From: Sphingobium sp. C100
GTDB taxonomy: Bacteria > Pseudomonadota > Alphaproteobacteria > Sphingomonadales > Sphingomonadaceae
Assembly: GCF_000508185.1 (NCBI RefSeq)
Contig: NZ_AYOY01000001.1
Coordinates: forward strand, 56,702-120,701
DNA length: 64,000 bases
Direction of reading: 5' to 3'
A program made the translations under genes and the position numbers. The notes beneath the pieces were generated by a model, which saw only the letters and a list, made by a program, of their open reading frames with translations, did no database searches and was not told the origin of the DNA. Shown piece by piece: positions 19,283 through 28,149 of the stretch (the first letter of the stretch is position 1; each line of letters opens with the position of its first letter).

Positions 19283-20457
19283 TGCGCTCCATGAAATTCG
19301 CGCAGCAGATGCTTGGCGATTTGCAGTTGCAGGATTTGGGTGGTGCCTTCGTAGATGCGGTAGAGGCGGGCATCGCGGAAGAAGCGTTCCGCATCGTATT
19401 CGGCCAGATAGCCCGCGCCGCCATAGATCTGGACGACGCGGTCGACGACGCGGCCGCACATCTCGGTCGCGAACACCTTAAACGCCGCCGCCTTGCGCAA
19501 GACATTCTCGCCCGCGTCGGCTCTATGAGTGACGTCGGCCATCATGGTTTCGGCAGCATAGATTTCGATCTCGCTTTCGGCGATCATCTGCTGGATGAGC
19601 TGGAAATTGGCGATCGGCGCGCCGAACGCCTTGCGCTCGGTCGCATACAGGATCGCGCTGTCCAGCGCCCGCCGCGCATAGGCGGTTGCCGCCGATCCCA
19701 CCGACATGCGCCCGGTGTCGAGGCTCATCATCGCGAAGGCGAAGCCCTGCCCGGTCTCTCCGCCCAGCAGCGCGCCGTCGGATACCTCCACATCCTCCAG
19801 GATGACATCGGCGATGTGGCTGCCGGCCTGACCCATCTTCTTGTCGGACTTGCCGATCGATACGCCCGGCGCATCCATGGGGATGATAAAGGCCGATACA
19901 TGCGCGTTGCGCGGCAAATCTTCCTTGTCCGTTCGCGCCATCACCAGCGCCACCTTGGCGTAGGGCGCGTTGGTGATGTAGCGTTTGGTCCCGTTCAGCA
20001 CCCAGCCCCTGTCGGTTTTGACCGCCATGGTTTGAAGTCCTGCGGAATCAGAACCCGACCCCGGCTCGGTCAGGGCGAAGCTGGCGATGTCGCCCGCCGC
20101 GATGCGCGGCAGCCATTGGGCCTTTTGCTCCGCCGTGCCGCCATTCTTGATCGCCGAACAGAACATGCCGGTGTTGATCGTGATGAGCGAGCGAAAGGCC
20201 GGCATCGCGTGGCTAAGCGCATGGATCGTGCGCGCATATTGGCTGATGTCCATGCCCGCGCCGCCAAATTCCTCCGGCGTGGTCAGGCCGAACAGGCCCA
20301 TGTCGCGCATTTCCGCGACGATGGCGTCGGGGATGCGGTCCTGCTCGATTATCGCCTTTTCGGCTGGGATCAGCCGGTCGCGCACATAGCGCCGCAACTG
20401 TTCGATGAACTGCTCGAATAGCTCGGCGTCCATGCCCGGATTGGGGGTGCTGCTCAT
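19279..20457 (-). CDS. Acyl-CoA dehydrogenase
   Basis: 392 residues from ATG 20457 (MSSTPNPGMDAELF); a longer upstream frame has low-complexity Arg/Pro sequence and runs into the SDR gene. Contains FALTEPGSGSDSAG (FAD/substrate-binding loop), YITNAPYA, IYGGAGYLAEYDAER and the canonical C-terminal IYEGTTQIL, with catalytic Glu at ~370. Oxidises an acyl-CoA to the 2-enoyl-CoA, passing electrons to ETF. The operon therefore carries one canonical and one non-canonical dehydrogenase, which could act on different steps or as partners. Confidence 0.92.
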   Translation of the reverse strand: MSSTPNPGMDAELFEQFIEQLRRYVRDRLIPAEKAIIEQDRIPDAIVAEMRDMGLFGLTTPEEFGGAGMDISQYARTIHALSHAMPAFRSLITINTGMFCSAIKNGGTAEQKAQWLPRIAAGDIASFALTEPGSGSDSAGLQTMAVKTDRGWVLNGTKRYITNAPYAKVALVMARTDKEDLPRNAHVSAFIIPMDAPGVSIGKSDKKMGQAGSHIADVILEDVEVSDGALLGGETGQGFAFAMMSLDTGRMSVGSAATAYARRALDSAILYATERKAFGAPIANFQLIQQMIAESEIEIYAAETMMADVTHRADAGENVLRKAAAFKVFATEMCGRVVDRVVQIYGGAGYLAEYDAERFFRDARLYRIYEGTTQILQLQIAKHLLREFHGAQ

Positions 20458-20467
20458 GGCTGGGGCC

Positions 20468-21385
20468 TCAGATCGGATCATAGGGAAAGACGTGGGCCGA
20501 CACCTCGTCGGCGCGGGCGAAGCTGGGGCGGAAGGCGGGGAGTAGTTCGTCCGCGATCGCCTGTGGCGTCCAGCCTTCCAGCTTGGCGATAGAGCGCAGC
20601 GGACGCGGCTTGGAAAAGAGCAATATCTCATTCTTGCGCACGCAGAAGATCTGGTTGCTGACCTCCTTCGCCACGTCCGAGATCAAGAAGGAGACGAGCG
20701 GCGCGACCTTGTCCGCCGACATTTCCTGCAACCGCTTGACTCGGGCCTTCTGCTCAGGGGTTTCGGCGGGGATGGAAGAGGTCATCCGGCTCCATGCGAA
20801 CGGCGCGATGCAGTTCGATCGCACGCCCGCGCGCGCCATGTCGAGCGCGATGGATTGGGAGAGGGCGACGACGCCCAGCTTCGCCGCCGAATAATTGGCT
20901 TGGCCCAGATTGCCAATTAGTCCGCTGGTCGAGGTGAAATGGACGAAGCTGCCCGACTGCTGTTCGCGGAAATGGGGGGTGGCGGCCTTGGCCACGTTGA
21001 ACACGCCGGTCAGGTTGACGTCGATGACGCTCCGCCAGTCCTCATAGCTCATCTTGTGCCAGATGGCGTCGCGCAGGATGCCGGCATTGTTGACCACGCC
21101 GTCGATCCGCCCAAAACGCTGGACCGCGTCCTCGATGATCGTCGCGGCCGCCACCGGATCGGCGACATTGGCGAGATTGGCGTGCGCTTTGCCGCCGAAT
21201 GCGGCGATTTCCGCCGCGACCGCTTCGGCCGGGCCCGCGTCGCCACCTTCACCTGCCTGCGCCACGCCCGGATCGTTGACGACCACGGCCGCCCCCTGCC
21301 GCGCGCAATGGAGCGCAAGTTCCCGGCCGATGCCGCGTCCCGCGCCGGTGATGGCGACCACCTTGCCTTCGAGGCACCCGGTCAT
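20468..21385 (-). CDS. SDR-type 3-hydroxyacyl-CoA dehydrogenase (MFE2-like)
   Basis: 305 residues. TGAGRGIG (13-20), NDPGVAQAGEGGDAG insertion (37-51) and NNAG (99-102) are typical of the dehydrogenase domain of peroxisomal multifunctional enzyme type 2 and its bacterial stand-alone relatives. Catalytic Ser152/154, Tyr165 and Lys169 (YSAAK). A C-terminal extension of ~60 residues (LEGWTPQAIADELLPAF) is also typical of that group. Probably oxidises 3-hydroxyacyl-CoA with NAD. Start overlaps the upstream MaoC stop (ATGA). With the MaoC-type hydratases next to it the operon reconstructs an MFE2 pathway in separate genes. Confidence 0.88.
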   Translation of the reverse strand: MTGCLEGKVVAITGAGRGIGRELALHCARQGAAVVVNDPGVAQAGEGGDAGPAEAVAAEIAAFGGKAHANLANVADPVAAATIIEDAVQRFGRIDGVVNNAGILRDAIWHKMSYEDWRSVIDVNLTGVFNVAKAATPHFREQQSGSFVHFTSTSGLIGNLGQANYSAAKLGVVALSQSIALDMARAGVRSNCIAPFAWSRMTSSIPAETPEQKARVKRLQEMSADKVAPLVSFLISDVAKEVSNQIFCVRKNEILLFSKPRPLRSIAKLEGWTPQAIADELLPAFRPSFARADEVSAHVFPYDPI

Positions 21386-22263
21386 ATTGCTCTCCTATCC
21401 ATAGCCAATGTCGTGAAATATCCCTGATCCGCGACCACGGTGCCGCGTTCGGCGACGCGCGCGCGGAAGGCGCCATTGGCCCAGATTTCCGTGCGGATCG
21501 TCTCGCCGGGCATGACGGGCGCGGCGAAGCGCAGGCTAACCGATTGCAGCCGGTCGGTTCGATAGTCCAACTGGCGTAGCAGCGCGTGGGTGATGACGCC
21601 CATGATACAGAGGCCATGCAGGATCGGCTGATCGAAGCCGGCTTTTGCCGCCACCTGCGGATCGCTGTGCAGCGGGTTGAGGTCGCCGTTCAGGCGATAG
21701 TAGAGCGCCTGCTGCGGCAAGGTGGGCAGGTCGATCACGCCATCCGGCTCGCCATCCGGTGCGGGTGGCGGCAACGGGGGCGGGACGGGCGGCGATGCAG
21801 CATCGTCGCCGCCAAAGCCTCCACCGTTGCGGATGAAGGTGGTGCGGTCGAGACGGGCGAAACATGCGCCTGCCGCATCCACCAACTCGGTTTGCGTGAT
21901 GATCAGCGCCGCCTTGCCCGGTCCCTTGTCGATAAGGCCAGTGATGCGCGTGCTGCTGGCGACCTTTCCATCAACCGGGATCGGCGCGAACAGCATCAAG
22001 GATTGGCCGCCATGTAGTACGGCGAGCGGATCGACGCCGGAATCGGGATGCCCCAGCCAGAAGCCCGGATGCGCCAGCACCAGCGCCATGGAGGGCATGG
22101 GGACCGGCCCGGCGAGCGGATCGACGAAGGGCAGTTGCGCCGGGTCCAGCGGATCATGGCCCAGGCCGACGGACAGGGCGTAGAAGGCGGCGTCGCGGGG
22201 CGTCACCTGTTGCCGCACCGCCGGGATCGGGAAATTCAGCAGTCTGTCGGCGTCAATCGGCAT
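21382..22263 (-). CDS. MaoC-type 2-enoyl-CoA hydratase (MFE2 hydratase-2-like)
   Basis: 293 residues from ATG 22263 (11-nt overlap with the upstream gene; 22284 is a longer alternative). Double hot-dog hydratase-2: the second half carries GDLNPLHSDPQVA followed by FDQPILHG, the conserved Asp-x-Asn-Pro-x-His hydratase motif. Hydrates trans-2-enoyl-CoA to (3R)-hydroxyacyl-CoA, the substrate of the adjacent SDR enzyme. A Pro-rich linker (SPPVPPPLPPPAPDG) separates the halves, which is longer than usual. Confidence 0.88.
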   Translation of the reverse strand: MPIDADRLLNFPIPAVRQQVTPRDAAFYALSVGLGHDPLDPAQLPFVDPLAGPVPMPSMALVLAHPGFWLGHPDSGVDPLAVLHGGQSLMLFAPIPVDGKVASSTRITGLIDKGPGKAALIITQTELVDAAGACFARLDRTTFIRNGGGFGGDDAASPPVPPPLPPPAPDGEPDGVIDLPTLPQQALYYRLNGDLNPLHSDPQVAAKAGFDQPILHGLCIMGVITHALLRQLDYRTDRLQSVSLRFAAPVMPGETIRTEIWANGAFRARVAERGTVVADQGYFTTLAMDRRAI

Positions 22264-23140
22264 CGGACGTCTCCAGTTCGGCATGGGCGGTCATGGCCGC
22301 CATGCCGTCCGGTCCCTCGGCCCAGAGCGCGAAACGGCCCGGCGTCTCTTCCGGCTGACCACATAGTTGGGCCGTCGCACCGGAAAATAGCGGGCTGCGT
22401 CCCCGGAAGGAAAAGCAGCGCAGGCGGCCGCCCACATGCGTCATCAGCCGGTCTGCCAGCAGCGTTGCGGTCAGCGGTCCTTGCACGACCAGACCGGCAT
22501 AGCCTTCCTCGCCCTGCGCATATGGCAGGTCATAATGGATGCGATGAGTGTTGAAGGTCAGCGCCGAATAGCGGAACAGCAGTCGGGCATCGGGGAGCAG
22601 CGTGTCGCGCCACAGCGCTGGCGGCGGTTCGGCGGTCACGCTGGCGGGCAGGGCCGGCGCGGAGCTGGCGCTCGCTGAGCGATAGACCAGATCCTGTTCT
22701 TCGTCGATGGCGAGGCCGCGTCCGGTCGACAGGCGGTGGCGCAGGGTTACGAACAGTAAGGGGCCTTGCTGGCCGGTCTTGCTTTCGATGCTGATGATCT
22801 CGGTCGCCCTTTCCACCCGATCGCCGATCAGCAGCGGCTGGAAGAATGTCAGCCGTCCCCCGGCCCACATGCGGCGGGGCAGGGAGATGGGCGGTATGAA
22901 GCCACCCAGTTTCGGATGACCGTCGATGCCCAAATCCGACTGGCGGGCGCGGGGCGTGAAATAGATCCAATGCCACAGCGCGGGCAGCGTATCGCCCTCC
23001 ATGGGCGCATGGTCGTGGTCCAGTGTCGCGGCGAGCGCGGCGGCCGGCGCCAGCGCGATGCTGTCCCGCACCGTCTCGCTGCGTCCGATCCAGTTGCGTA
23101 GATGATCGAGTGCGATCGCGTTCCCGGCATCATCGCTCAT
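22253..23140 (-). CDS. FAS1-like / HTD2-type hot-dog dehydratase (mesaconyl-C4-CoA hydratase-like)
   Basis: 295 residues from ATG 23140; its start overlaps the CitE stop (ATGA). An N-terminal hot-dog half with GGFIPPISLPRRMWAGG and a C-terminal half with NTHRIHYDLPYAQ and YAGLVVQGPLTATL are the marks of the FAS1-like dehydratase group, which includes fungal-type HTD2 and mesaconyl-C4-CoA hydratase of the 3-hydroxypropionate bicycle. Placed directly after a CitE-type lyase, it could make the hydroxyacyl-CoA that the lyase cleaves. Exact substrate is not predictable. Confidence 0.8.
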   Translation of the reverse strand: MSDDAGNAIALDHLRNWIGRSETVRDSIALAPAAALAATLDHDHAPMEGDTLPALWHWIYFTPRARQSDLGIDGHPKLGGFIPPISLPRRMWAGGRLTFFQPLLIGDRVERATEIISIESKTGQQGPLLFVTLRHRLSTGRGLAIDEEQDLVYRSASASSAPALPASVTAEPPPALWRDTLLPDARLLFRYSALTFNTHRIHYDLPYAQGEEGYAGLVVQGPLTATLLADRLMTHVGGRLRCFSFRGRSPLFSGATAQLCGQPEETPGRFALWAEGPDGMAAMTAHAELETSDAD

Positions 23141-24054
23141 TGCGCTTTCTCCGGGGCTTCGTGACGCAGATATCGCTCCGCCAAACGCAGATGCGCGCGG
23201 TCGATCATCTTCCCGTCCAGCAAAGTTACGCCGTTTTGGGCAGATTGCGCCAAGGCCCGTACCACCCCCCTCGCCCATTGCAGCGTCGCCTCGCTTGGCT
23301 GAAAGGCTGCATGGACGGCGTCGATCTGGCCGGGGTGAATGCACATCTTGCCGGCAAAGCCCAGTCGTGCGGCGTCGCCGGCTTCGCGCGCCAGGGCGGC
23401 GGTGGCGTGTGGATCGGGGAAAGGGGTGTCGATGGCAGGGACATCCGCCGCCGCCGCCGCCATGGCGACCGCTCGCCGCGCCTGTTCCAGCAGTGGATTC
23501 ATCCCCAAGGAGTCGCGCGCCTCCACCCCCAGATCAGCGGACAGATCCTCCCCGGCGAAGCCCAGCGCACACAATCGCTCACTGACGCTGCGATAATCCG
23601 TGTTGCGCAGCGCGGCGGCGGTTTCCGTTACGAGTGGCAGGATCGCGATGTCCCCGACCGGCACGCTTGCCGCCGCCTCCAGAACGGACAACTGATCGCA
23701 CAGCCGCTTTATGTCGGCGGCGGCCTCGCATTTGGGCAGCATGACAATATCGGGCCGCAACCCGCCGATCGCGCCGAGGTCTTCCAGATACCAGGGCGTA
23801 TCCACGGCGTTGATGCGGATGGCGACCGGTTTGCGGCGATCACCGCGCAACACGCCGCAGGCCAACAGGCGCGCGGCGCGCTTGGCGGAGGGCGCGACAG
23901 CGTCCTCCAGATCGAGGATCACGACATCCGCGGGCGTATCGAGCGCCTTGTCGATCTTCTTGTCCGCATCGCCGGGCACGAAGAGCAGGCTTCGCAGTGC
24001 GAAGCGGCGATCATCCGTCACCCGCTCCTGTCGGGCGCCTTTCTGCTCAGGCAA
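23137..24054 (-). CDS. CitE/HpcH-type CoA-ester lyase
   Basis: 305 residues. RSLLFVPGDADKKI (~21-34), DVVILDLEDAVAP (with the metal-site Glu/Asp) and MLPKCEAAADI mark a TIM-barrel lyase/aldolase of the CitE/malyl-CoA/citramalyl-CoA lyase family; KMCIHPGQIDAV near residue 255 is the usual C-terminal signature. Likely cleaves a 3-hydroxy-3-carboxyacyl-CoA-type ester into two smaller products. First gene of a seven-gene coupled operon. A second family member is at 48306. True start could be a little downstream, as the first ~15 residues are not conserved-looking. Confidence 0.88.
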   Translation of the reverse strand: MPEQKGARQERVTDDRRFALRSLLFVPGDADKKIDKALDTPADVVILDLEDAVAPSAKRAARLLACGVLRGDRRKPVAIRINAVDTPWYLEDLGAIGGLRPDIVMLPKCEAAADIKRLCDQLSVLEAAASVPVGDIAILPLVTETAAALRNTDYRSVSERLCALGFAGEDLSADLGVEARDSLGMNPLLEQARRAVAMAAAAADVPAIDTPFPDPHATAALAREAGDAARLGFAGKMCIHPGQIDAVHAAFQPSEATLQWARGVVRALAQSAQNGVTLLDGKMIDRAHLRLAERYLRHEAPEKAQ

Positions 24055-24164
24055 TGCTCCGTCCTTTCCGTAATGTCAGCCGGACCTACGCCGCTGGCTT
24101 GCTGGACGTTTCTTCGCACCAGTGGCTTCCATGCGGAAGTCCAGCGCCTTCACTGCCTGACTTA

Positions 24165-24185
24165 GGCATAGGCATGTCCTATGGG
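24165..24185. promoter_or_regulatory. LysR-type palindrome GGCATAGG-N5-CCTATG
   Basis: Perfect CATAGG-CATGT-CCTATG palindrome (24167-24183), containing a T-N11-A LysR box. It shares the GGCATAGG half-site and 5-nt spacer with the 13-bp-arm palindrome in front of the LysR gene at 29920. It lies in the 201-bp divergent region between the CitE operon (start 24054) and the MmgE/PrpD operon (start 24256), so one site may control both. Confidence 0.6.
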
Positions 24186-24255
24186 GTGAAGCCCTTCATT
24201 GGCAGACATCCTCTGGCCCGGTATTTTCGGCTCTTGAAACAGGAACCTAGAGAGA

Positions 24256-25686
24256 ATGGCCTATATGTCCGCTTCATCGACCCGGATTTCGTCCGACCCT
24301 TCCGCAACGCTGGAAGAATCCATTCTCGATTTCATTCATGGATTTACGGTCGAAGACTTGACCGAGGCCGCGCGTTCGGCCGCCAAAAGGCTGATGCAGG
24401 ACCAGATCGCGAACCAGCTCGCCTGCTCGCAACTGCCCTGGTCGATCAGGACGCTGGAGTTCGTCCGCTCCCAGATGCGGCCTGGTGTCGCGACCGTCAC
24501 CGTCCATGGCGACAAGATGAGCGCGATCGACGCCACCATGGTCAACGCCACCTTTGGCCATGCATTCGAATATGACGATGCCCATCGCGAAAGCGCCAGC
24601 CATCCCGGTTCCTGCGTCGTGTCGGCGGCGCTTGCGCTGGGCGAGGAGGTCGGCGCCACCATCGACGAGGTGCTGGCAGCCATGGTCGTCGGCTATGAAG
24701 TCTATACCCGCATCGGCTCCATCGCCGCGCCGGAACTGCTGGCGCGGGGCTATCATCCCCATTGCATGTTGTCCAACTTTGGAGCCGCCGCCATCGCTGC
24801 CCGCCTGCTCCAACTTAGTCGCGAGCAGACCGGTCACGCGCTCGCCATCGCGATGAGCCACGCGTCGGGCACCACCGAATATACGTCGAGCGGCGGGTCG
24901 ATCAAACGCGTCCATTCGGGGCTGGGCACCACCGGCGGCATCCGTGCTGCGCAGATGGCGAAGCATGGCATTACCGGCCCCATCTTCTACCTCACTGGCA
25001 GCAAGGGCTTCTATCGCACTTTTATCGGCACGGAAGTCGGAGACGAAGCCGCCGACTGGTTCCGTCCGGCTCGTCCTCTGGAAATCGCTAAGGTCTGGAT
25101 CAAGCCCTATCTCTGCTGCGGCTGCATCCATGGCTACATCGATGCAGTGAGTCCCTTTGCAGGGCGCGCGGCGGAGGTCGAGCGGTTGGACCTGCGCATC
25201 CAGCGTTCCGCCAATGTGCCGGTGGGCACGAAGAACGCCAATGCCTATACCCCCCGGATGATCGAGCATGTGCAATATAGCCTGCCGGTCCAGCTCGCCT
25301 TCACGCTGATCGGGCTGGGCAATGGCTATCAGGTCCATCTCGACGCCAAGGAAGACCGGCTCGACCTGTCGGGCGAAGGCGAGATACTCAGGCTCGCGCG
25401 CCGCGTGCATATGGTCGAGGATGCGCAACTCGACCTGCAATATCCCGGCAAGTTCGTCGCCGATGTGACCGTCACCTTCAGGGATGGGAGCTCCGAGCGT
25501 GTCTTTATCGAGGATTCCACCGGCACGGTCGAAAATCCGATGAGCCAGGACAGGCTTGACGGCAAGTTTCGCGAACTGGTGGATGGCGTCATCAGCCCGG
25601 AAAAGACCGAGGTGCTGCTGAAAGCCATTCGCGATTTCGGCGGCGACGAGCAGGTTGCGACCTTCACCAACCTGTTGGCGCAATAA
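24256..25686 (+). CDS. MmgE/PrpD family protein
   Basis: 476 residues. The MmgE/PrpD fold is recognised from EFDDAHRESASHPGS (substrate-side His/Asp cluster, ~100), SGTTEYTSSGGSIKRVHSG (~205) and the C-terminal segment with RFREL-type helix (DGKFRELVDG). Family members include 2-methylcitrate dehydratase, cis-aconitate decarboxylase and iminodisuccinate epimerase, so the reaction probably involves a di- or tricarboxylic acid. AGAGAGA precedes the ATG. Followed by a CaiB-type CoA transferase in the same transcript. A paralogue is at 34473. Confidence 0.88.
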   Translation: MAYMSASSTRISSDPSATLEESILDFIHGFTVEDLTEAARSAAKRLMQDQIANQLACSQLPWSIRTLEFVRSQMRPGVATVTVHGDKMSAIDATMVNATFGHAFEYDDAHRESASHPGSCVVSAALALGEEVGATIDEVLAAMVVGYEVYTRIGSIAAPELLARGYHPHCMLSNFGAAAIAARLLQLSREQTGHALAIAMSHASGTTEYTSSGGSIKRVHSGLGTTGGIRAAQMAKHGITGPIFYLTGSKGFYRTFIGTEVGDEAADWFRPARPLEIAKVWIKPYLCCGCIHGYIDAVSPFAGRAAEVERLDLRIQRSANVPVGTKNANAYTPRMIEHVQYSLPVQLAFTLIGLGNGYQVHLDAKEDRLDLSGEGEILRLARRVHMVEDAQLDLQYPGKFVADVTVTFRDGSSERVFIEDSTGTVENPMSQDRLDGKFRELVDGVISPEKTEVLLKAIRDFGGDEQVATFTNLLAQ

Positions 25687-25717
25687 AGTGACCATGATGA
25701 AAGATAATGAGGTGACT

Positions 25718-26953
25718 ATGACGATGCAGCGACCGCTTGAGGGCATTCGCGTCCTCGACCTCACCGTGGCGCTGGCCGGTCCCTATGGCTCGCTGTTGTT
25801 GGCGGGGCTGGGGGCGGAGGTGATCCGTGTGGAATCGCCCGATGGTGGGGATATCGCCCGCACCAATCCGCCGCACGTGGGGAAGAACGGCATTCATTAT
25901 GGCGCGCCGGAGGAGGGCGATGTCTCGCTCACCATTCTCAATCGCGCGCGCAACAAGAAAAGCGTCACGCTGAACCTCAAATCACCTGAAGGACGCAGGC
26001 TGTTTCTGGAACTGGCGAAGCAGGCCGACGTCGTCATAGAAAATATGAGCGAGGGCGCCACCATGCGTCTGGGCGTCGCCTATGAGGATGTGGCGAAGGT
26101 CAATCCGCGCATCGTCTATGCCTCGATCAAGGCCTTCGGCGAGCCGAGCATCTATCCGGGCCTCAAGGGCATGGACGTGCTGGCGCAGGCGCTGTCGGGG
26201 ATCATGGACGTGACCGGCTTCAAGGACGGCCCGCCCACCCGCTTCGGCCTACCGATTGCCGATCTGCTGGCCCCGCTCTATGCCTGCAACGGTATCCTTG
26301 CCGCGCTGATCCAGCGCGGACGGACGGGCCAGGGGCAGCATATTCAGGTGTCGATGCTCGATTGCCTTGCCTCCCTGGTGGCGGAGGAGCATTTCGACGT
26401 GTCGCAGGCGGCGGGCTATCCTGTGCGGTCGGGCAATTCGCAGGACCGGCTGGTGCCGTTCGGGGTGTATCCGACACGCGATGGCCATGCAGCGATTGCG
26501 GGGTTCAATCCGGTATGGTTCCGGGGATTGCTGGAAGCGATGGGCAGGCAAGAATTGCTCGACGATCCGCGTTTTGCCAGTCGCGGTCCGCGCATGAAAC
26601 ATGCCGATGAACTGAACGCGCTGATCGAGGATTGGACTAGCGGCTATGCAACGGTCGACCTGCTGGCGGAACTGGGCAGCCGGGGCGTGCCGTCGGTACC
26701 GGTGCGCACCGCGGTTGAGGTGCTGAACGACCCCAGGCTGCGCGAGCGCGGGGCGGTGGTGGAACTGGAGCATCCAAGCCTGGGCAAGATCGGCGCGACA
26801 GGAATGGGCCTGCCCATCCATTTTTCAGCCTGCAAGGTGGGGTTTGATCAGCCCGCCATGGATCTGGGCGCAGCCAATGCAGCGGTTTTCGGGGCGTTGC
26901 TTGGCGCTTCGGACAGCCAGTTGGCCGAATGGAAGCAAAGCGGCGTTATCTGA
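25718..26953 (+). CDS. CaiB/BaiF type III CoA transferase
   Basis: 411 residues from ATG 25718, which has GAGG 5 nt upstream; ATGs at 25694 and 25724 are possible. GIRVLDLTVALAGPYGS at the N terminus, and Asp182 in LPIADLLAPLY as probable catalytic aspartate that forms the glutamyl/aspartyl-CoA intermediate in this family. Transfers CoA between carboxylic acids. Second gene of the MmgE/PrpD operon and followed by a strong terminator. Probably activates the acid product handled by the neighbouring enzyme. Confidence 0.9.
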   Translation: MTMQRPLEGIRVLDLTVALAGPYGSLLLAGLGAEVIRVESPDGGDIARTNPPHVGKNGIHYGAPEEGDVSLTILNRARNKKSVTLNLKSPEGRRLFLELAKQADVVIENMSEGATMRLGVAYEDVAKVNPRIVYASIKAFGEPSIYPGLKGMDVLAQALSGIMDVTGFKDGPPTRFGLPIADLLAPLYACNGILAALIQRGRTGQGQHIQVSMLDCLASLVAEEHFDVSQAAGYPVRSGNSQDRLVPFGVYPTRDGHAAIAGFNPVWFRGLLEAMGRQELLDDPRFASRGPRMKHADELNALIEDWTSGYATVDLLAELGSRGVPSVPVRTAVEVLNDPRLRERGAVVELEHPSLGKIGATGMGLPIHFSACKVGFDQPAMDLGAANAAVFGALLGASDSQLAEWKQSGVI

Positions 26954-26979
26954 GCCTGTCTTGTGACGGACCATGAGGG

Positions 26980-27013
26980 GCGGGCGATGCGAGGGCATCA
27001 CCCGCTCTTTTTT
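26980..27013 (+). terminator. Rho-independent terminator
   Basis: GCGGGCGATGC (26980-26990) pairs with GCATCACCCGC (26995-27005) with one mismatch and a GAGG loop, followed by TCTTTTTTT. Ends the MmgE/CaiB transcript. It abuts the stop of the convergent minus-strand CoA transferase at 27013. Confidence 0.85.
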
Positions 27014-28149
27014 TATGCGGTCGTCAGCGCGAATTCGCGCCGCAACGCTTCGTCATGCTCGCCCAGGGCTGGCACCTTGCCGCCACCATGGCGATGGCCA
27101 TCCACTACCGCCGGGCCGGCCACCATCACCACGTCATCCTCGCCCGCCGTCGCGGTAACGGTGGTCAGCGCGCTATGCGCCATCAAATCCTCCAGCGTCG
27201 ATACGCGGCCCCAAGCGATCTTTGCGCGTTCCAGCCTTTCGATGGCCTGTGCCGTGGGCATCGTCGCGAAGACGGCGTGTATGATTTCCTCCATCGCCGG
27301 GCGATTGGTCACGCGCAGCGAATTGGAACGGAAACGCGGGTCGTTCGCCAGTTCCGCATCGTCCAATATGTCGCGGCACAGTTGCGCCCATTCGCGCTCG
27401 CTCTGCACCGCGACCAGCAGGGTGCCATCCGCAAATTCATAGGCGCCATAGGGCGCGATCGACGGATGGGCGAGGCCGACCCGGCGCGCCAGCGGGCCGC
27501 CGTTGCGCGCCGCAATATAGGGGATGTTCATCGCCTCGGCCGCCACGTCGAACAGCGATACGGAAATGGCGCTGCCTTCGCCGGTACGCTCGCGCCGGTA
27601 GAGCGCTTCCAATATCTGTGCATGGGCGGTCATGCCGGTGGTGACGTCGCAGATCGATATGCCGATGCGGCTGGCGCCCGATGCTTCGGTGCCGGTAATG
27701 CCCGCAAGACCCGATTCCGCCTGGATCATCAGGTCATAGGCCTTGCGCTTCGCATCGGGCGTATCCGGCGCATAGCCGCTGATGTCGCAGGTGATGAGCC
27801 GGGGATAGGCCGCGCGAAGAGCCTCGCTGCCCAGACCAAGACGGCCGGTGGCGCCCGGTCCCAGATTCTGGATGAACACATCGGCCTTGGCCAGCATGGC
27901 ATGGACGAGCGCGCGGTCATCCTGCTGCGCCAGATCGACGCGGCAGGATTGCTTATGGCGGTTGAGCCAGGTGAAATAGGTCGAATGGCCTGCCGCATAA
28001 TTATCGTAACCGCGCGCGAAATCGCCCTCATGCCGTTCTAGCTTGATGACACGCGCGCCGGCATCGGCGAGGCGGCTGCTTGCCAGCGGCGCCGCGACGG
28101 CCTGTTCCAGAGCGACGACCAGCAATCCTTCCAGTGGCTTATATGTCAT
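27013..28149 (-). CDS. CaiB/BaiF type III CoA transferase
   Basis: 378 residues from ATG 28149, which overlaps the nitroreductase stop (ATGA). PLEGLLVVALEQAVAAP at the N terminus, AYDLMIQAESGLAGITG (~137-153) and Asp168 in ISICDVTTG as the probable catalytic aspartate (same position as Asp169 of formyl-CoA transferase). Third gene of a LysR-nitroreductase-CoA transferase operon. Likely moves CoA onto a catabolic acid. Confidence 0.9.
   Translation of the reverse strand: MTYKPLEGLLVVALEQAVAAPLASSRLADAGARVIKLERHEGDFARGYDNYAAGHSTYFTWLNRHKQSCRVDLAQQDDRALVHAMLAKADVFIQNLGPGATGRLGLGSEALRAAYPRLITCDISGYAPDTPDAKRKAYDLMIQAESGLAGITGTEASGASRIGISICDVTTGMTAHAQILEALYRRERTGEGSAISVSLFDVAAEAMNIPYIAARNGGPLARRVGLAHPSIAPYGAYEFADGTLLVAVQSEREWAQLCRDILDDAELANDPRFRSNSLRVTNRPAMEEIIHAVFATMPTAQAIERLERAKIAWGRVSTLEDLMAHSALTTVTATAGEDDVVMVAGPAVVDGHRHGGGKVPALGEHDEALRREFALTTA

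Noticed and set aside
24274..25764. 496-codon minus-strand frame
   Set aside because: Antisense of MmgE/PrpD, with no homologous features. Likewise 29952-31268 and 41372-42706.
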